DNA of 64,000 nucleotides from contig NZ_RXHU01000027.1 in assembly GCF_003955665.1 (NCBI RefSeq), positions 62,001-126,000 of the forward strand, in the 5' to 3' direction. The number at the start of each line of letters is the position of its first letter. Position 1 is the first letter of the stretch. A model generated the notes under the pieces. That model made no database searches, was not told where the DNA came from, and was given only the letters and a program-made list of their open reading frames with translations. A program made the position numbers and the translations under genes. Positions 17,867 to 25,609 of this stretch are shown here, one piece after another. The DNA is from Paenibacillus whitsoniae (GTDB taxonomy: Bacteria > Bacillota > Bacilli > Paenibacillales > NBRC-103111).

Positions 17867-19960
17867 ATGAGCCGTTTTCTACATGTGCTGCGTTATTTAC
17901 CCACTCGGGTTATGGTGATTGTGCTGCCGTTTGCCTTAATGTGTTTGGTTGAGTATCTGGAACGCGGGTCATACGCGGATTTCCGGCAATGGACAGGGGA
18001 TCATCCATTCGCGATGCTGCTCGCCTATTTTGTGACGGGGGCTTTATATTTCGTGCTGATTGCCTTGACGGGCGGGGTGCGTGTGTCGTTTTGGCTGCTG
18101 TGCGTTCTGCTTCTTCCACTCGGTGCGATCAGCGGCAGCAAGTTAAAGGCGATCGGCGCCCCGTACTATCCATGGGACTTGTATTTTCATAATGAAATTA
18201 TGGAATCTGGCCGCTTCATGAAAGGCTATCTATCCACTTCGATTATTCTGGTTGTTTCGATTTTTGTAATACTTGTTGCCGTTCTATTTCATATAATTCT
18301 GAGAAAACGACGGCTGCGCTTCCACTTCGCGGAGAGAATTGTGTACGGGGTTATTGCGATTGTTCTGGCTGCGAGCCTCGGTACGGACAAGCCGATTTCG
18401 TTTACCAATCTTTACGGGATGTATACGGTTCCTTGGGACCAAACGATTACTTACGAGGATAATGGCTTTTTGTACTCGACGGTGCAAATGCTCGGGTTTC
18501 TGGACGTGGCCAAACCGGAGGGCTATAGCAAAAAAGCGATCACGTCGCTCGTCGATTCGATCCCTGACAAACCCGCGGCGGGTACTGTTAAGCCCAATAT
18601 TATTGTGATGCTGGGCGAGTCTTTTTTTGATCTGACCGAGATGAAAAATGTCACGTACAGCCGGGACCCGATCGCCCATTTGCATGCGCTGTCCAAAACG
18701 TTTACGAGCGGCAAAATGCTTTCGCCTCAGTTCGGCGGAAGCACGGCGAATGTGGAGTTTGAGGTGCTGTCAGGCAACTCGATGCGATTTTTCGGAAAAT
18801 CGCCGGATAAAATTATTCCGTACATCGAATACATGAACCACGGCGTTGATTCCTTGGCCAGTATCATGACACGTCAGGGGTATACGGCGACGGCGATTAA
18901 TCCGTTTTTCAGCTACTTTTTTGACAGCAGAAAGGTCTATAAGCACTTTGGCTTCTCGCGATTCATTGCCAGCGAGTATTTCCCGAACGATTTTGAAGGA
19001 CCGAATTATGCGGATCGCGCTGTCGTGAATAAAATCACGGAGGAGACGGAGAAAAGTCCTGGACCGGACTTTGTATTTGCGAACACGATGGAAAATCACC
19101 ATCCGTACAAACCCGGCAAGTTCCCCAAAAATACGATTGAGGTGACAGGCGACATTTCAGCAGAATCCAAGGGAATCCTGGAAACGTATGCGCAGGGCAT
19201 TTCGGCGACGGATGAGGCGCTCCAAGCTTTGGTCGATTATTACAGCAAAAAAAACGAGCCAACGATTATTTTATTTTTCGGGGATCACTTCCCTTTCTTT
19301 GAAGACGATTACAAGGTGTACCGCGACGCGAAATATGTGCTGCCGAACGATCCCGACCTGTATGTGAAGACGCATTCGACGCCGTTTTTGATTTGGAACA
19401 ATTTTTTGGCGGGGGATCAAGAGAAGCAGAATTTAACGTACAGCCCTTCGTTCCTCGGGCCGCTTCTGCTTCACATGGCGGGTGTCCAAGGCAGTTATTA
19501 TACGAATTATTTGTATGATCTCTCGCAGAAGATTCCGGTTATTCCACCCCAAGAGATGTGGGCGAAGTACGGTATTCAGGAAAAGGATCTGCTGGATTAC
19601 GAGCGGATGCAGTACGATAATTTGTTTGGTGAGCGGTATGGGTATGCAGCGAAGGGCTACAAGGATACGATTGTCCAGCCGAACTATATCCTCGGTTACG
19701 GAGATCCTGTCATTACGAAAATTGAGCCAAGCGAATCGACAATTAAGGTGAAGGGGCTTCGATTCTTTTCTTCCTGTGAAGTCTACATCGATGGCGTCAA
19801 CTACAAATCGAATTTCGATGGCACGGATACGCTCTATGTCGACCTGGCTAAAAATCCGAAGCTGGCGCCGGGCAAGGAGCATCAGGTTGAAATTCGGGTG
19901 TACGACGATAAAAAAATGAAAATCGGGCAGTCGCCGATCTTTCCTCTCCCTGCATCATGA
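17867..19960 (+). CDS. LTA synthase family sulfatase-fold enzyme, copy 1
   Basis: Membrane-anchored phosphoglycerol transferase-like enzyme of 697 residues. Five membrane segments occupy residues 1-170. The extracellular alkaline-phosphatase-fold domain follows: Glu251 in MLGESFF, Thr293 in GGSTANVEFEVL and Asp473-His474 in FFGDHFPF match the metal-binding and nucleophile residues of LtaS. The last 85 residues, after GYGDPVITKIEP, look like a beta-sandwich of IPT/TIG type, absent from Staphylococcus or Bacillus LtaS. A paralogue with the same build lies at 25.6 kb. Substrate is unproven: lipoteichoic acid, or transfer of phosphoglycerol to other glycans. Confidence 0.88.
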   Translation: MSRFLHVLRYLPTRVMVIVLPFALMCLVEYLERGSYADFRQWTGDHPFAMLLAYFVTGALYFVLIALTGGVRVSFWLLCVLLLPLGAISGSKLKAIGAPYYPWDLYFHNEIMESGRFMKGYLSTSIILVVSIFVILVAVLFHIILRKRRLRFHFAERIVYGVIAIVLAASLGTDKPISFTNLYGMYTVPWDQTITYEDNGFLYSTVQMLGFLDVAKPEGYSKKAITSLVDSIPDKPAAGTVKPNIIVMLGESFFDLTEMKNVTYSRDPIAHLHALSKTFTSGKMLSPQFGGSTANVEFEVLSGNSMRFFGKSPDKIIPYIEYMNHGVDSLASIMTRQGYTATAINPFFSYFFDSRKVYKHFGFSRFIASEYFPNDFEGPNYADRAVVNKITEETEKSPGPDFVFANTMENHHPYKPGKFPKNTIEVTGDISAESKGILETYAQGISATDEALQALVDYYSKKNEPTIILFFGDHFPFFEDDYKVYRDAKYVLPNDPDLYVKTHSTPFLIWNNFLAGDQEKQNLTYSPSFLGPLLLHMAGVQGSYYTNYLYDLSQKIPVIPPQEMWAKYGIQEKDLLDYERMQYDNLFGERYGYAAKGYKDTIVQPNYILGYGDPVITKIEPSESTIKVKGLRFFSSCEVYIDGVNYKSNFDGTDTLYVDLAKNPKLAPGKEHQVEIRVYDDKKMKIGQSPIFPLPAS

Positions 19961-19962
19961 GC

Positions 19963-20012
19963 AAAGCCCCTTGTGAATAGGATGAACTATAATCCTATCC
20001 GCAGGGGGCTTT
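19963..20012 (+). terminator. hairpin terminator overlapping the ymaF ribosome site
   Basis: Arms at 19963-19983 and 19992-20012 pair over about 19 positions (AAAGCCCC with GGGGCTTT, ATAGGAT with ATCCTAT) around an 8-base loop, followed by TTTTGTG. It should end LTA-synthase transcription. The AGGGGG that serves as ribosome site for the next gene lies in its 3' arm, so the fold would also hide that site. Confidence 0.75.
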
Positions 20013-20015
20013 TGT

Positions 20016-20399
20016 GTGGCTTTTTATATTCCGCCGGCTCATGTGCATTTCTTCAAAACTACAACCTCCGATACGCTAAAGCACCACCACGTGCTGCGCC
20101 TGTATACATTCAGTGTCAACGGAACGTCCTATGACCAGCATGTGCATCAGTTTCAAGGCATCTCTGGGATTAAGTACGGACATTATCATGCTTACTATGG
20201 CGTAACTGGTCCACCTATTCCCTTGCCCAACGGCAATCACATTCATCTGCTCTACGGAACCGTCGATCCCAATCTCTATAATACCGGACGCAGTGGCGCT
20301 TTGGCCAAATCCGCAAAGATGGAAGGCTATATTAGTGAAGTTCACCAGCATACGTTTCAGGGGTACTCGACCATCGGGTTTGGCTACGAAACAGAATAA
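20016..20399 (+). CDS. ymaF: YmaF family protein
   Basis: A 127-residue histidine-rich protein of unknown function. Repeated elements HVHFFKTTTS, HQFQGISGIKYGHYHAYYG, NHIHLLYG and EVHQHTFQGYS suggest two similar halves with ordered His pairs, as in the YmaF family. The GTG start at 20016 has AGGGGG seven bases upstream, within the preceding hairpin. No promoter fits between the LTA-synthase gene and this start, so it is either read through from that gene or weakly expressed. Metal binding by the His pairs is plausible but unproven. Confidence 0.75.
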   Translation: MAFYIPPAHVHFFKTTTSDTLKHHHVLRLYTFSVNGTSYDQHVHQFQGISGIKYGHYHAYYGVTGPPIPLPNGNHIHLLYGTVDPNLYNTGRSGALAKSAKMEGYISEVHQHTFQGYSTIGFGYETE

Positions 20400-20419
20400 T
20401 TTCTTGAAATGTTGTCCAC

Positions 20420-21397
20420 TTACAGCTTCTCTACATGAAACTCCCAACTGAAACGGAACGTATCGCCTGCTTGCAGAGCCACTGCGCCTGATTGTTCCGC
20501 TGGAAAAGTTTCATTAAACACGTTCATGATGCTCGTGTACGGCTCAAGTGAAACGGCATTCGTCCACGGAGCCGTGAACAGTACATGAATCGGGAATTTA
20601 TCTCCCATGTAGAACACAAGCTTAGTGCCGCGTGCCTCGTAGTGGAGCTCGCAGGTCTGGTCACCCGGCTCCATACTCAGCAGCTGCGAGCCGCCGGGGT
20701 AGCCCGGCAAGGACGTGACGGCCGCGCCTTCTTTCAGCGCGGCGACGAGCGGCGACGGCGACGGACCGGCAGCGGCGTAGCCGCCTTCGGTGAGCGGCCA
20801 CTCAGCCACCGCGGGAATCACGACCCGCACGCGGCTTGCTTCGCCGTCCGCGAAGGCAAAATAAGGGTGAAAGCCCAGGGACAGTGGCATCGCTTCGCCG
20901 CTGAGGTTGGCAATTTCACCGGTAAGCGACAGCGTGCCGTCCTTTAGGCGGTACGTGAAGCGAAAGCTGGCGGCGTGCGGATAGTACGCCAGCACTTCGG
21001 GGTGCTCCGCGAGGTTGAACTCCGCGGAGACATACGCTCCGCCAGCCGCGTCCGCGCCGCTGGCGACGACTTTCCACGGCCGCTCGCGCAGCTCGCCGTG
21101 GGCGTGATCAGGCTCCCGGTTGAGCGGGAGCCGGTATTCGCGGCCTTCGAAGGTGAAGGCCGCCTGTTTGACGCGCCCCGGCGGGAACAAAATGGGCACG
21201 CCGTAGCGCGAGGACTTGACGCGAAGCTCGGACAGGCTGTCCGGCTTCGCGATATAGCTTTCGTTCCGCACATCGAAGCGGAACAGGTGCAGACCGACGG
21301 CCGGGATGATTTCGGCCGTTGCTTCCGCCGCATGATCGACAAGCACCAGCGTCCGTTCCCCTTCCCATTCACTATGTATCAGTTCATAGGGATTCAT
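20420..21397 (-). CDS. aldose 1-epimerase family protein
   Basis: Galactose mutarotase-fold protein of 325 residues. Likely catalytic residues are His in HAHGELRERPW, His in GFHPYFAF and Glu in VSLEPYT near the C-terminus. It belongs to the broader Aldose_epim group (LacX/YeaD-like) rather than classical GalM, judging from the spread of motifs. No signal peptide. Its ATG overlaps the end of the CPBP protease gene by four bases. The sugar it acts on is not evident. The gene is distinctly more GC-rich than its neighbours. Confidence 0.85.
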   Translation of the reverse strand: MNPYELIHSEWEGERTLVLVDHAAEATAEIIPAVGLHLFRFDVRNESYIAKPDSLSELRVKSSRYGVPILFPPGRVKQAAFTFEGREYRLPLNREPDHAHGELRERPWKVVASGADAAGGAYVSAEFNLAEHPEVLAYYPHAASFRFTYRLKDGTLSLTGEIANLSGEAMPLSLGFHPYFAFADGEASRVRVVIPAVAEWPLTEGGYAAAGPSPSPLVAALKEGAAVTSLPGYPGGSQLLSMEPGDQTCELHYEARGTKLVFYMGDKFPIHVLFTAPWTNAVSLEPYTSIMNVFNETFPAEQSGAVALQAGDTFRFSWEFHVEKL

Positions 21398-22308
21398 AGA
21401 TGATTCCTCCTTGCAGATGTAAGTCTCAATATATGCTTTCTCTGATAATAGTTATAAAGCATCCCCACGCTTAGAACAAGCACGATCGTCGTCAGAATGC
21501 TTCCTTCTGCGCCGAATGCGCCACCGGAGACGTAGCTGGAGCCTAGCGGCTCAGCGGTGAACACGGACGTCAGCGGCATCCCGGACACGTCGAAACCGAA
21601 CACGCAGCCTTGGATAAAATTCCAAGACACGTGCAGGCCGATCGGCAGCCACAGGCTGCCAGAGTATTCACGGCACAACCCAAATAGCAAGCCTGCTAGC
21701 AATAAATTAAGCAGCGGCATCACGGAGCTCCACATGCCCGGATTTTTCGCGTGGAGCAGCGCAAAAACAATCGTCGAGATGGCGATCCCCCATCCCGCGC
21801 CATACTCCCGCTTCGCGAGACCTTGCAGGTAGCCTCGCGCAAACAGCTCCTCATTGACGGCTACGCCAATGAAGAGGCACAGCCCCCCGATCAGCGCCGG
21901 CAGCTGATCGCCGCTCCCCGGCAGGCGCGTGAACGCCACGCCGCCGACAAGCCAAATGCCGAGCACGCTGAGCCCGATCAGCGCACTGCCAAAAAGCAAG
22001 CCGCCTATGGTTTTACGCAAGGCGCGGTTCGGTTCGAAGCCCAGGCGCCAGCCCCTGCGCTTCTCAAACAGCATCCATGACAGGAGCGTGCCGCCGATAA
22101 ATCCGGCGATTTGCGCCCATAAGGATGCTTGAGCAAAAAAACTGTCCGCCACGACGTCGGACATCCCAGCTCCCGGCATTCTGCGAAGCGTGATCACCGC
22201 TGCCGCGACCAACAACAACACCGTCATGACTGTGATCATGACGAGCGTCAAAGCGATTTTGCCCACCATCACCAGGATCGGCAGCAGCTTTCGTTTCACG
22301 TCGGACAC
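21394..22308 (-). CDS. CPBP family intramembrane metalloprotease
   Basis: Membrane protein of 304 residues with about eight helices. The CPBP (CAAX protease/bacteriocin-processing) motifs are present: NEELFARGYLQG with the paired glutamates and Arg, FALLHAKNPG with His, and HVSWNFIQG with His and Asn. The open frame extends upstream, but a GTG at 22308 with GGAGGG close before it starts VSDVKRK and a proper first helix. Located divergently from a two-component system, with which it may be functionally linked. Natural substrate unknown. Confidence 0.88.
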   Translation of the reverse strand: MSDVKRKLLPILVMVGKIALTLVMITVMTVLLLVAAAVITLRRMPGAGMSDVVADSFFAQASLWAQIAGFIGGTLLSWMLFEKRRGWRLGFEPNRALRKTIGGLLFGSALIGLSVLGIWLVGGVAFTRLPGSGDQLPALIGGLCLFIGVAVNEELFARGYLQGLAKREYGAGWGIAISTIVFALLHAKNPGMWSSVMPLLNLLLAGLLFGLCREYSGSLWLPIGLHVSWNFIQGCVFGFDVSGMPLTSVFTAEPLGSSYVSGGAFGAEGSILTTIVLVLSVGMLYNYYQRKHILRLTSARRNHL

Positions 22309-22451
22309 ATGCGCCCTCCTTCCCTCTTCCCTCCATGTATTCGTGAGGTGCGGGCCATCTCCTGCCACATCTTGGATAATGCCACTTGTGCAAATGAAAG
22401 CGCCATGCAACAATAAGATTATCTCTTACCGTATGGAAAATGGAGGCTGGC

Positions 22452-23801
22452 ATGCTCTTTGTCTTGATCGCGCTATGGCTGATTGCCGGCGCTTTATGGC
22501 TGATCGATCCGAAATCCTCTACGATGCGTTGGATGAGCGCGGTCGCCCTCGCCGGCGGCTTCGGCGCGCTTGCCGCGGTGATATCCAATCACACGCTGCC
22601 GTACGTTCAGCAGCAATGGCCACATTCGACGGTCGGCATCTACCTGTATCGTCTCATGAGCACAAGCTCACTCTTGTCCTATTACGGGCTGCCGTACGCT
22701 TTTGCAAGGCTTGCTCTCGCTTATAATACCGCTTGGCCTGCGCCTCGGCTGCGAACGTGGCTTCCGCTGGCGCTGCTGGTTCCGCCGATAGCCTGTTGGG
22801 CGCTGCTGCCCGGCTACACCGAGGAAATGCCCATTCAGTTCAACGTTGTGGCGATCTGGGCGTTTCCTTACATCTTGTGCGGCGCCGTGCTCGTCGCATT
22901 CAAAAAAGAGCAGCTGCCCGCCATGAAGCGCACGCATATCTTTACCTGCCTGTCGATTCTGCCGCCGATCCTGAGCCTTGGCGTGATGAACTACGTCATG
23001 CCGAGCTTTGGCTTCTATCGGCTTTGGGTTTATCATAGCTGGATTCTGGCGTTTGTGATTCCGTTTTTTATTTTTACTTTTTTCCGGTACGGCTTTCTGG
23101 GGATGCAGCTCCTGATCGAACGGCGTAAAATGGATTCTACACTTCGCGCCATTACATCCGGTACCGCCATCCTCAACCATGCCATTAAAAACGATATCGG
23201 TAAAATGCGCCTCTTCCTCGATAAGATCAGGCAGCATGCCGAAGAAACCGGTCAAAAAGAGCTTCTGCAGGATCTGCAAGTCGTCGTTAGCGCGACGGCG
23301 CATATTCGCGATATGATTTCCCGCGTCCATGAGCAGACGCAAGAGTTGCCCCTCCGTAAGGGCCAAGTGGATCTCAAGCGCCTGCTGGAGGATGTGATTG
23401 GCCAGCTTCAAGGCGAGCTTGCACAAGTTGAACTGGACCTTCAACTACCTGACGAGCTGGTCGTTACGCTGGATGAGGTTCAGATTGGGGAAACGCTGAC
23501 AAATCTTCTGCTGAATGCGGTTGAAGCGATGCCGCACGGCGGCCAGCTGTCCATTCGCTCTTTTAAACAGAAACGCAAAATCGTATTGGAAATTCGGGAT
23601 ACCGGGACAGGTATGGATAAAGCAACGTTAAAACAGGCCGTAGACCCTTTCTTTACAACAAAAGGAGGCAAGCGTCTGAATTTCGGGCTCGGGCTTGCCT
23701 ATTGCTACAGTGTGATGAAAAAGCACGGGGGCAGTCTCGAAATGAGCAGCAAGCCCGGCGAGGGCACGAGTGTCTTTTTATCTTTCCCTGTGTCATCATG
23801 A
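22452..23801 (+). CDS. sensor histidine kinase
   Basis: Membrane kinase of 449 residues. The N-terminal 215 residues hold seven hydrophobic segments, a 7TM-type sensor without a large outside domain. The phospho-acceptor is probably His243 in ILNHAIKNDIGKM. The ATPase domain shows the N box NLLLNAVEAMPHGG, G1 DTGTGMD, F box DPFFTTKGG and G2 LGLAYCYSVMKKHGG. ATG 22452 has GGAGG five bases upstream; an ATG four codons earlier overlaps that site. It pairs with the response regulator that starts 29 bases after its stop. Confidence 0.92.
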   Translation: MLFVLIALWLIAGALWLIDPKSSTMRWMSAVALAGGFGALAAVISNHTLPYVQQQWPHSTVGIYLYRLMSTSSLLSYYGLPYAFARLALAYNTAWPAPRLRTWLPLALLVPPIACWALLPGYTEEMPIQFNVVAIWAFPYILCGAVLVAFKKEQLPAMKRTHIFTCLSILPPILSLGVMNYVMPSFGFYRLWVYHSWILAFVIPFFIFTFFRYGFLGMQLLIERRKMDSTLRAITSGTAILNHAIKNDIGKMRLFLDKIRQHAEETGQKELLQDLQVVVSATAHIRDMISRVHEQTQELPLRKGQVDLKRLLEDVIGQLQGELAQVELDLQLPDELVVTLDEVQIGETLTNLLLNAVEAMPHGGQLSIRSFKQKRKIVLEIRDTGTGMDKATLKQAVDPFFTTKGGKRLNFGLGLAYCYSVMKKHGGSLEMSSKPGEGTSVFLSFPVSS

Positions 23802-23830
23802 ATAATTATTACATTGGAGGGCATTTCGAA

Positions 23831-24520
23831 GTGGACTTCATTCGCATTTGCATCGTGGAAGACGATCCTGACTGGCTGCGCGGATTAACCGACTATTTGA
23901 ACCGCCAACCGGATATGAAGGTTGTCACCACGGGAGGAAGTGCCGCTGCGGCACGAGCGCTATTCGAGCAGCCGAACGTCCTGGCTGACGTCGTATTGAT
24001 GGATATTATGCTGCAGGAGGAACCGGCAGGCATTGGCCTTGCCGAGCAGGCTTTGCTCTCTTGGGGAGCCAAAGTCATCATGCTGACGTCCATGGCTGAA
24101 AAAGAGTTTATTTTTCGCTCGTTTCAAGCGGGCGCGATTGATTATCAGATCAAGGCGCAGTTCGAGGAGCTCCCTGCTATTATTCGCGCTGCCCACGCCA
24201 AGCAGTCGGCCATCGCTCCAGCGGTTGCGGAGCAAATCCGCGAGGAATTCCGCCGGCTGAAGAAGCTGGAACACAGCTTCAAAGTCAAGGAAGTACGCGA
24301 TCTCATCACTCCGACTGAGCTGCAAGTGCTCGAATTGATCGATCGCGGGCACACGCAGACGGAAATTGCGGACCGCTTCTTTATTTCGCTGCGCACGGTC
24401 AAAATTCATGTTGGTCATATTTTGAAAAAGCTCGGCAGCAAAAGCTCCAAAGAAGCAGCGCAGAAAGTGCGCGATCTGGGACTTTTCGAAGGGAATGACC
24501 CCGAGAAACGGGAGGAATGA
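23831..24520 (+). CDS. NarL/LuxR family response regulator
   Basis: Transcription factor of 229 residues: a receiver domain with acidic pocket Glu10-Asp11-Asp12 and phospho-acceptor Asp58 (VVLMDIML), and a C-terminal LuxR helix-turn-helix at about 155-215 (TPTELQVLELIDRGHTQTEI). GTG 23831 with GGAGGG upstream gives VDFIRICIVEDD; an ATG at 23798 has no ribosome site. The receiver lysine is in YQIKAQF, so the switch region differs slightly from the usual PxxYLLK. Target genes are unknown; the divergent CPBP protease is a candidate. Confidence 0.93.
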   Translation: MDFIRICIVEDDPDWLRGLTDYLNRQPDMKVVTTGGSAAAARALFEQPNVLADVVLMDIMLQEEPAGIGLAEQALLSWGAKVIMLTSMAEKEFIFRSFQAGAIDYQIKAQFEELPAIIRAAHAKQSAIAPAVAEQIREEFRRLKKLEHSFKVKEVRDLITPTELQVLELIDRGHTQTEIADRFFISLRTVKIHVGHILKKLGSKSSKEAAQKVRDLGLFEGNDPEKREE

Positions 24521-24532
24521 CAGTCACGTCAT

Positions 24533-25438
24533 TTAGTGAATATCCCGCTTCTTGAAGCGTCCTCCCTTGACGTCGTGGATATTGCCGACAGCCAGGAACG
24601 CTTTGGGATCGAGCTCCTCGACGATGGACTTCAGCTTTGCTTCTTCAAGACGCGTGATGACGCAGAAGATCACTTTCTTGTTGTCACCCGTGAAGCCGCC
24701 TTCTCCGTCCATATACGTGACGCCGCGGCCTAACCGATCGATGATCGCCCCGCCAATTTCGCGAAAATTGTCGCTGATGACCCAGACGGATTTCGACTCG
24801 TCAAAGCCTTCAATGGTGACATCAATCATTTTATAGGCGATAAAATAAGCAATTAACGAATACATCGCACGATCCCAGCTGTAGACGAATCCTGCGCTGC
24901 CTAGAATAAATACGTTAAAAAACATAACGATTTCGCCGACGGAAAACGGCATTTTTTTGGACACCAGAATCGCAACGATCTCCGTCCCGTCGAGCGATCC
25001 CCCGAAACGAATGACAAGTCCGACGCCAACCCCCAATATAATGCCCCCAAAAACGGCTGCAAGAAGCGGATCGCTAGTCAATTCCTTCACCGGGTGCAGG
25101 ATTTCCGTTCCCGCGGACATCACAAGTATCGCAAACAGGGTCGATAGCGCAAAGGTTTTACCGATCAGCTTGTAGCCAATAAAAAGAAACGGAAGATTGA
25201 ACAAGGTGAGAAACAATCCGATCGGGAGTTGCGTCAAATAGGAGACGATGATTGAAATCCCTGTAATGCCGCCGTCAATAATTTTGTTCGGCACCAGAAA
25301 AATTTCCAGTCCCACTGACATCAGGACAGCGCCGATAAACAGAAACAAACTTCGACGCAAAAACATGATTTTTGTCATTTTTCGGTGCTGCATTTGGAAG
25401 GCCGCTTCCTTCCTCAATTGGATCTGTTCTTTGGCCAT
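24533..25438 (-). CDS. YitT family membrane protein (DUF161/DUF2179)
   Basis: A 301-residue protein with five to six membrane segments in residues 28-205 (IGAVLMSVGLEIFLVPN, GGITGISIIVSYL) and a soluble C-terminal DUF2179 domain (RGVTYMDGEGGFTGDNKKVIFCVI). Bacilli carry many paralogues with unknown function. AAGGAGG lies six bases before the ATG. The gene converges with the response regulator and diverges from the second LTA-synthase-family gene. Confidence 0.9.
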   Translation of the reverse strand: MAKEQIQLRKEAAFQMQHRKMTKIMFLRRSLFLFIGAVLMSVGLEIFLVPNKIIDGGITGISIIVSYLTQLPIGLFLTLFNLPFLFIGYKLIGKTFALSTLFAILVMSAGTEILHPVKELTSDPLLAAVFGGIILGVGVGLVIRFGGSLDGTEIVAILVSKKMPFSVGEIVMFFNVFILGSAGFVYSWDRAMYSLIAYFIAYKMIDVTIEGFDESKSVWVISDNFREIGGAIIDRLGRGVTYMDGEGGFTGDNKKVIFCVITRLEEAKLKSIVEELDPKAFLAVGNIHDVKGGRFKKRDIH

Positions 25439-25609
25439 CGAAGGCCTCCTTTCTATGATTTTATCTATGAAAATAAATTCGAGATCGCAGTCTTATTTTC
25501 CTGCATTGTCACAGTTATTCCACTCGACAACCATCGAAACTTGTCGAACGGCGTGATATAATATCCCTATTCTATCAACCATTTCTCAGAAACTCGTACA
25601 GGAGACACT

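Noticed and set aside
22309-22451. Possible leader peptide before the histidine kinase (ATG 22440)
   Set aside because: The upstream ATG is in frame with the kinase and overlaps the ribosome site for ATG 22452, so it is only an alternative start.
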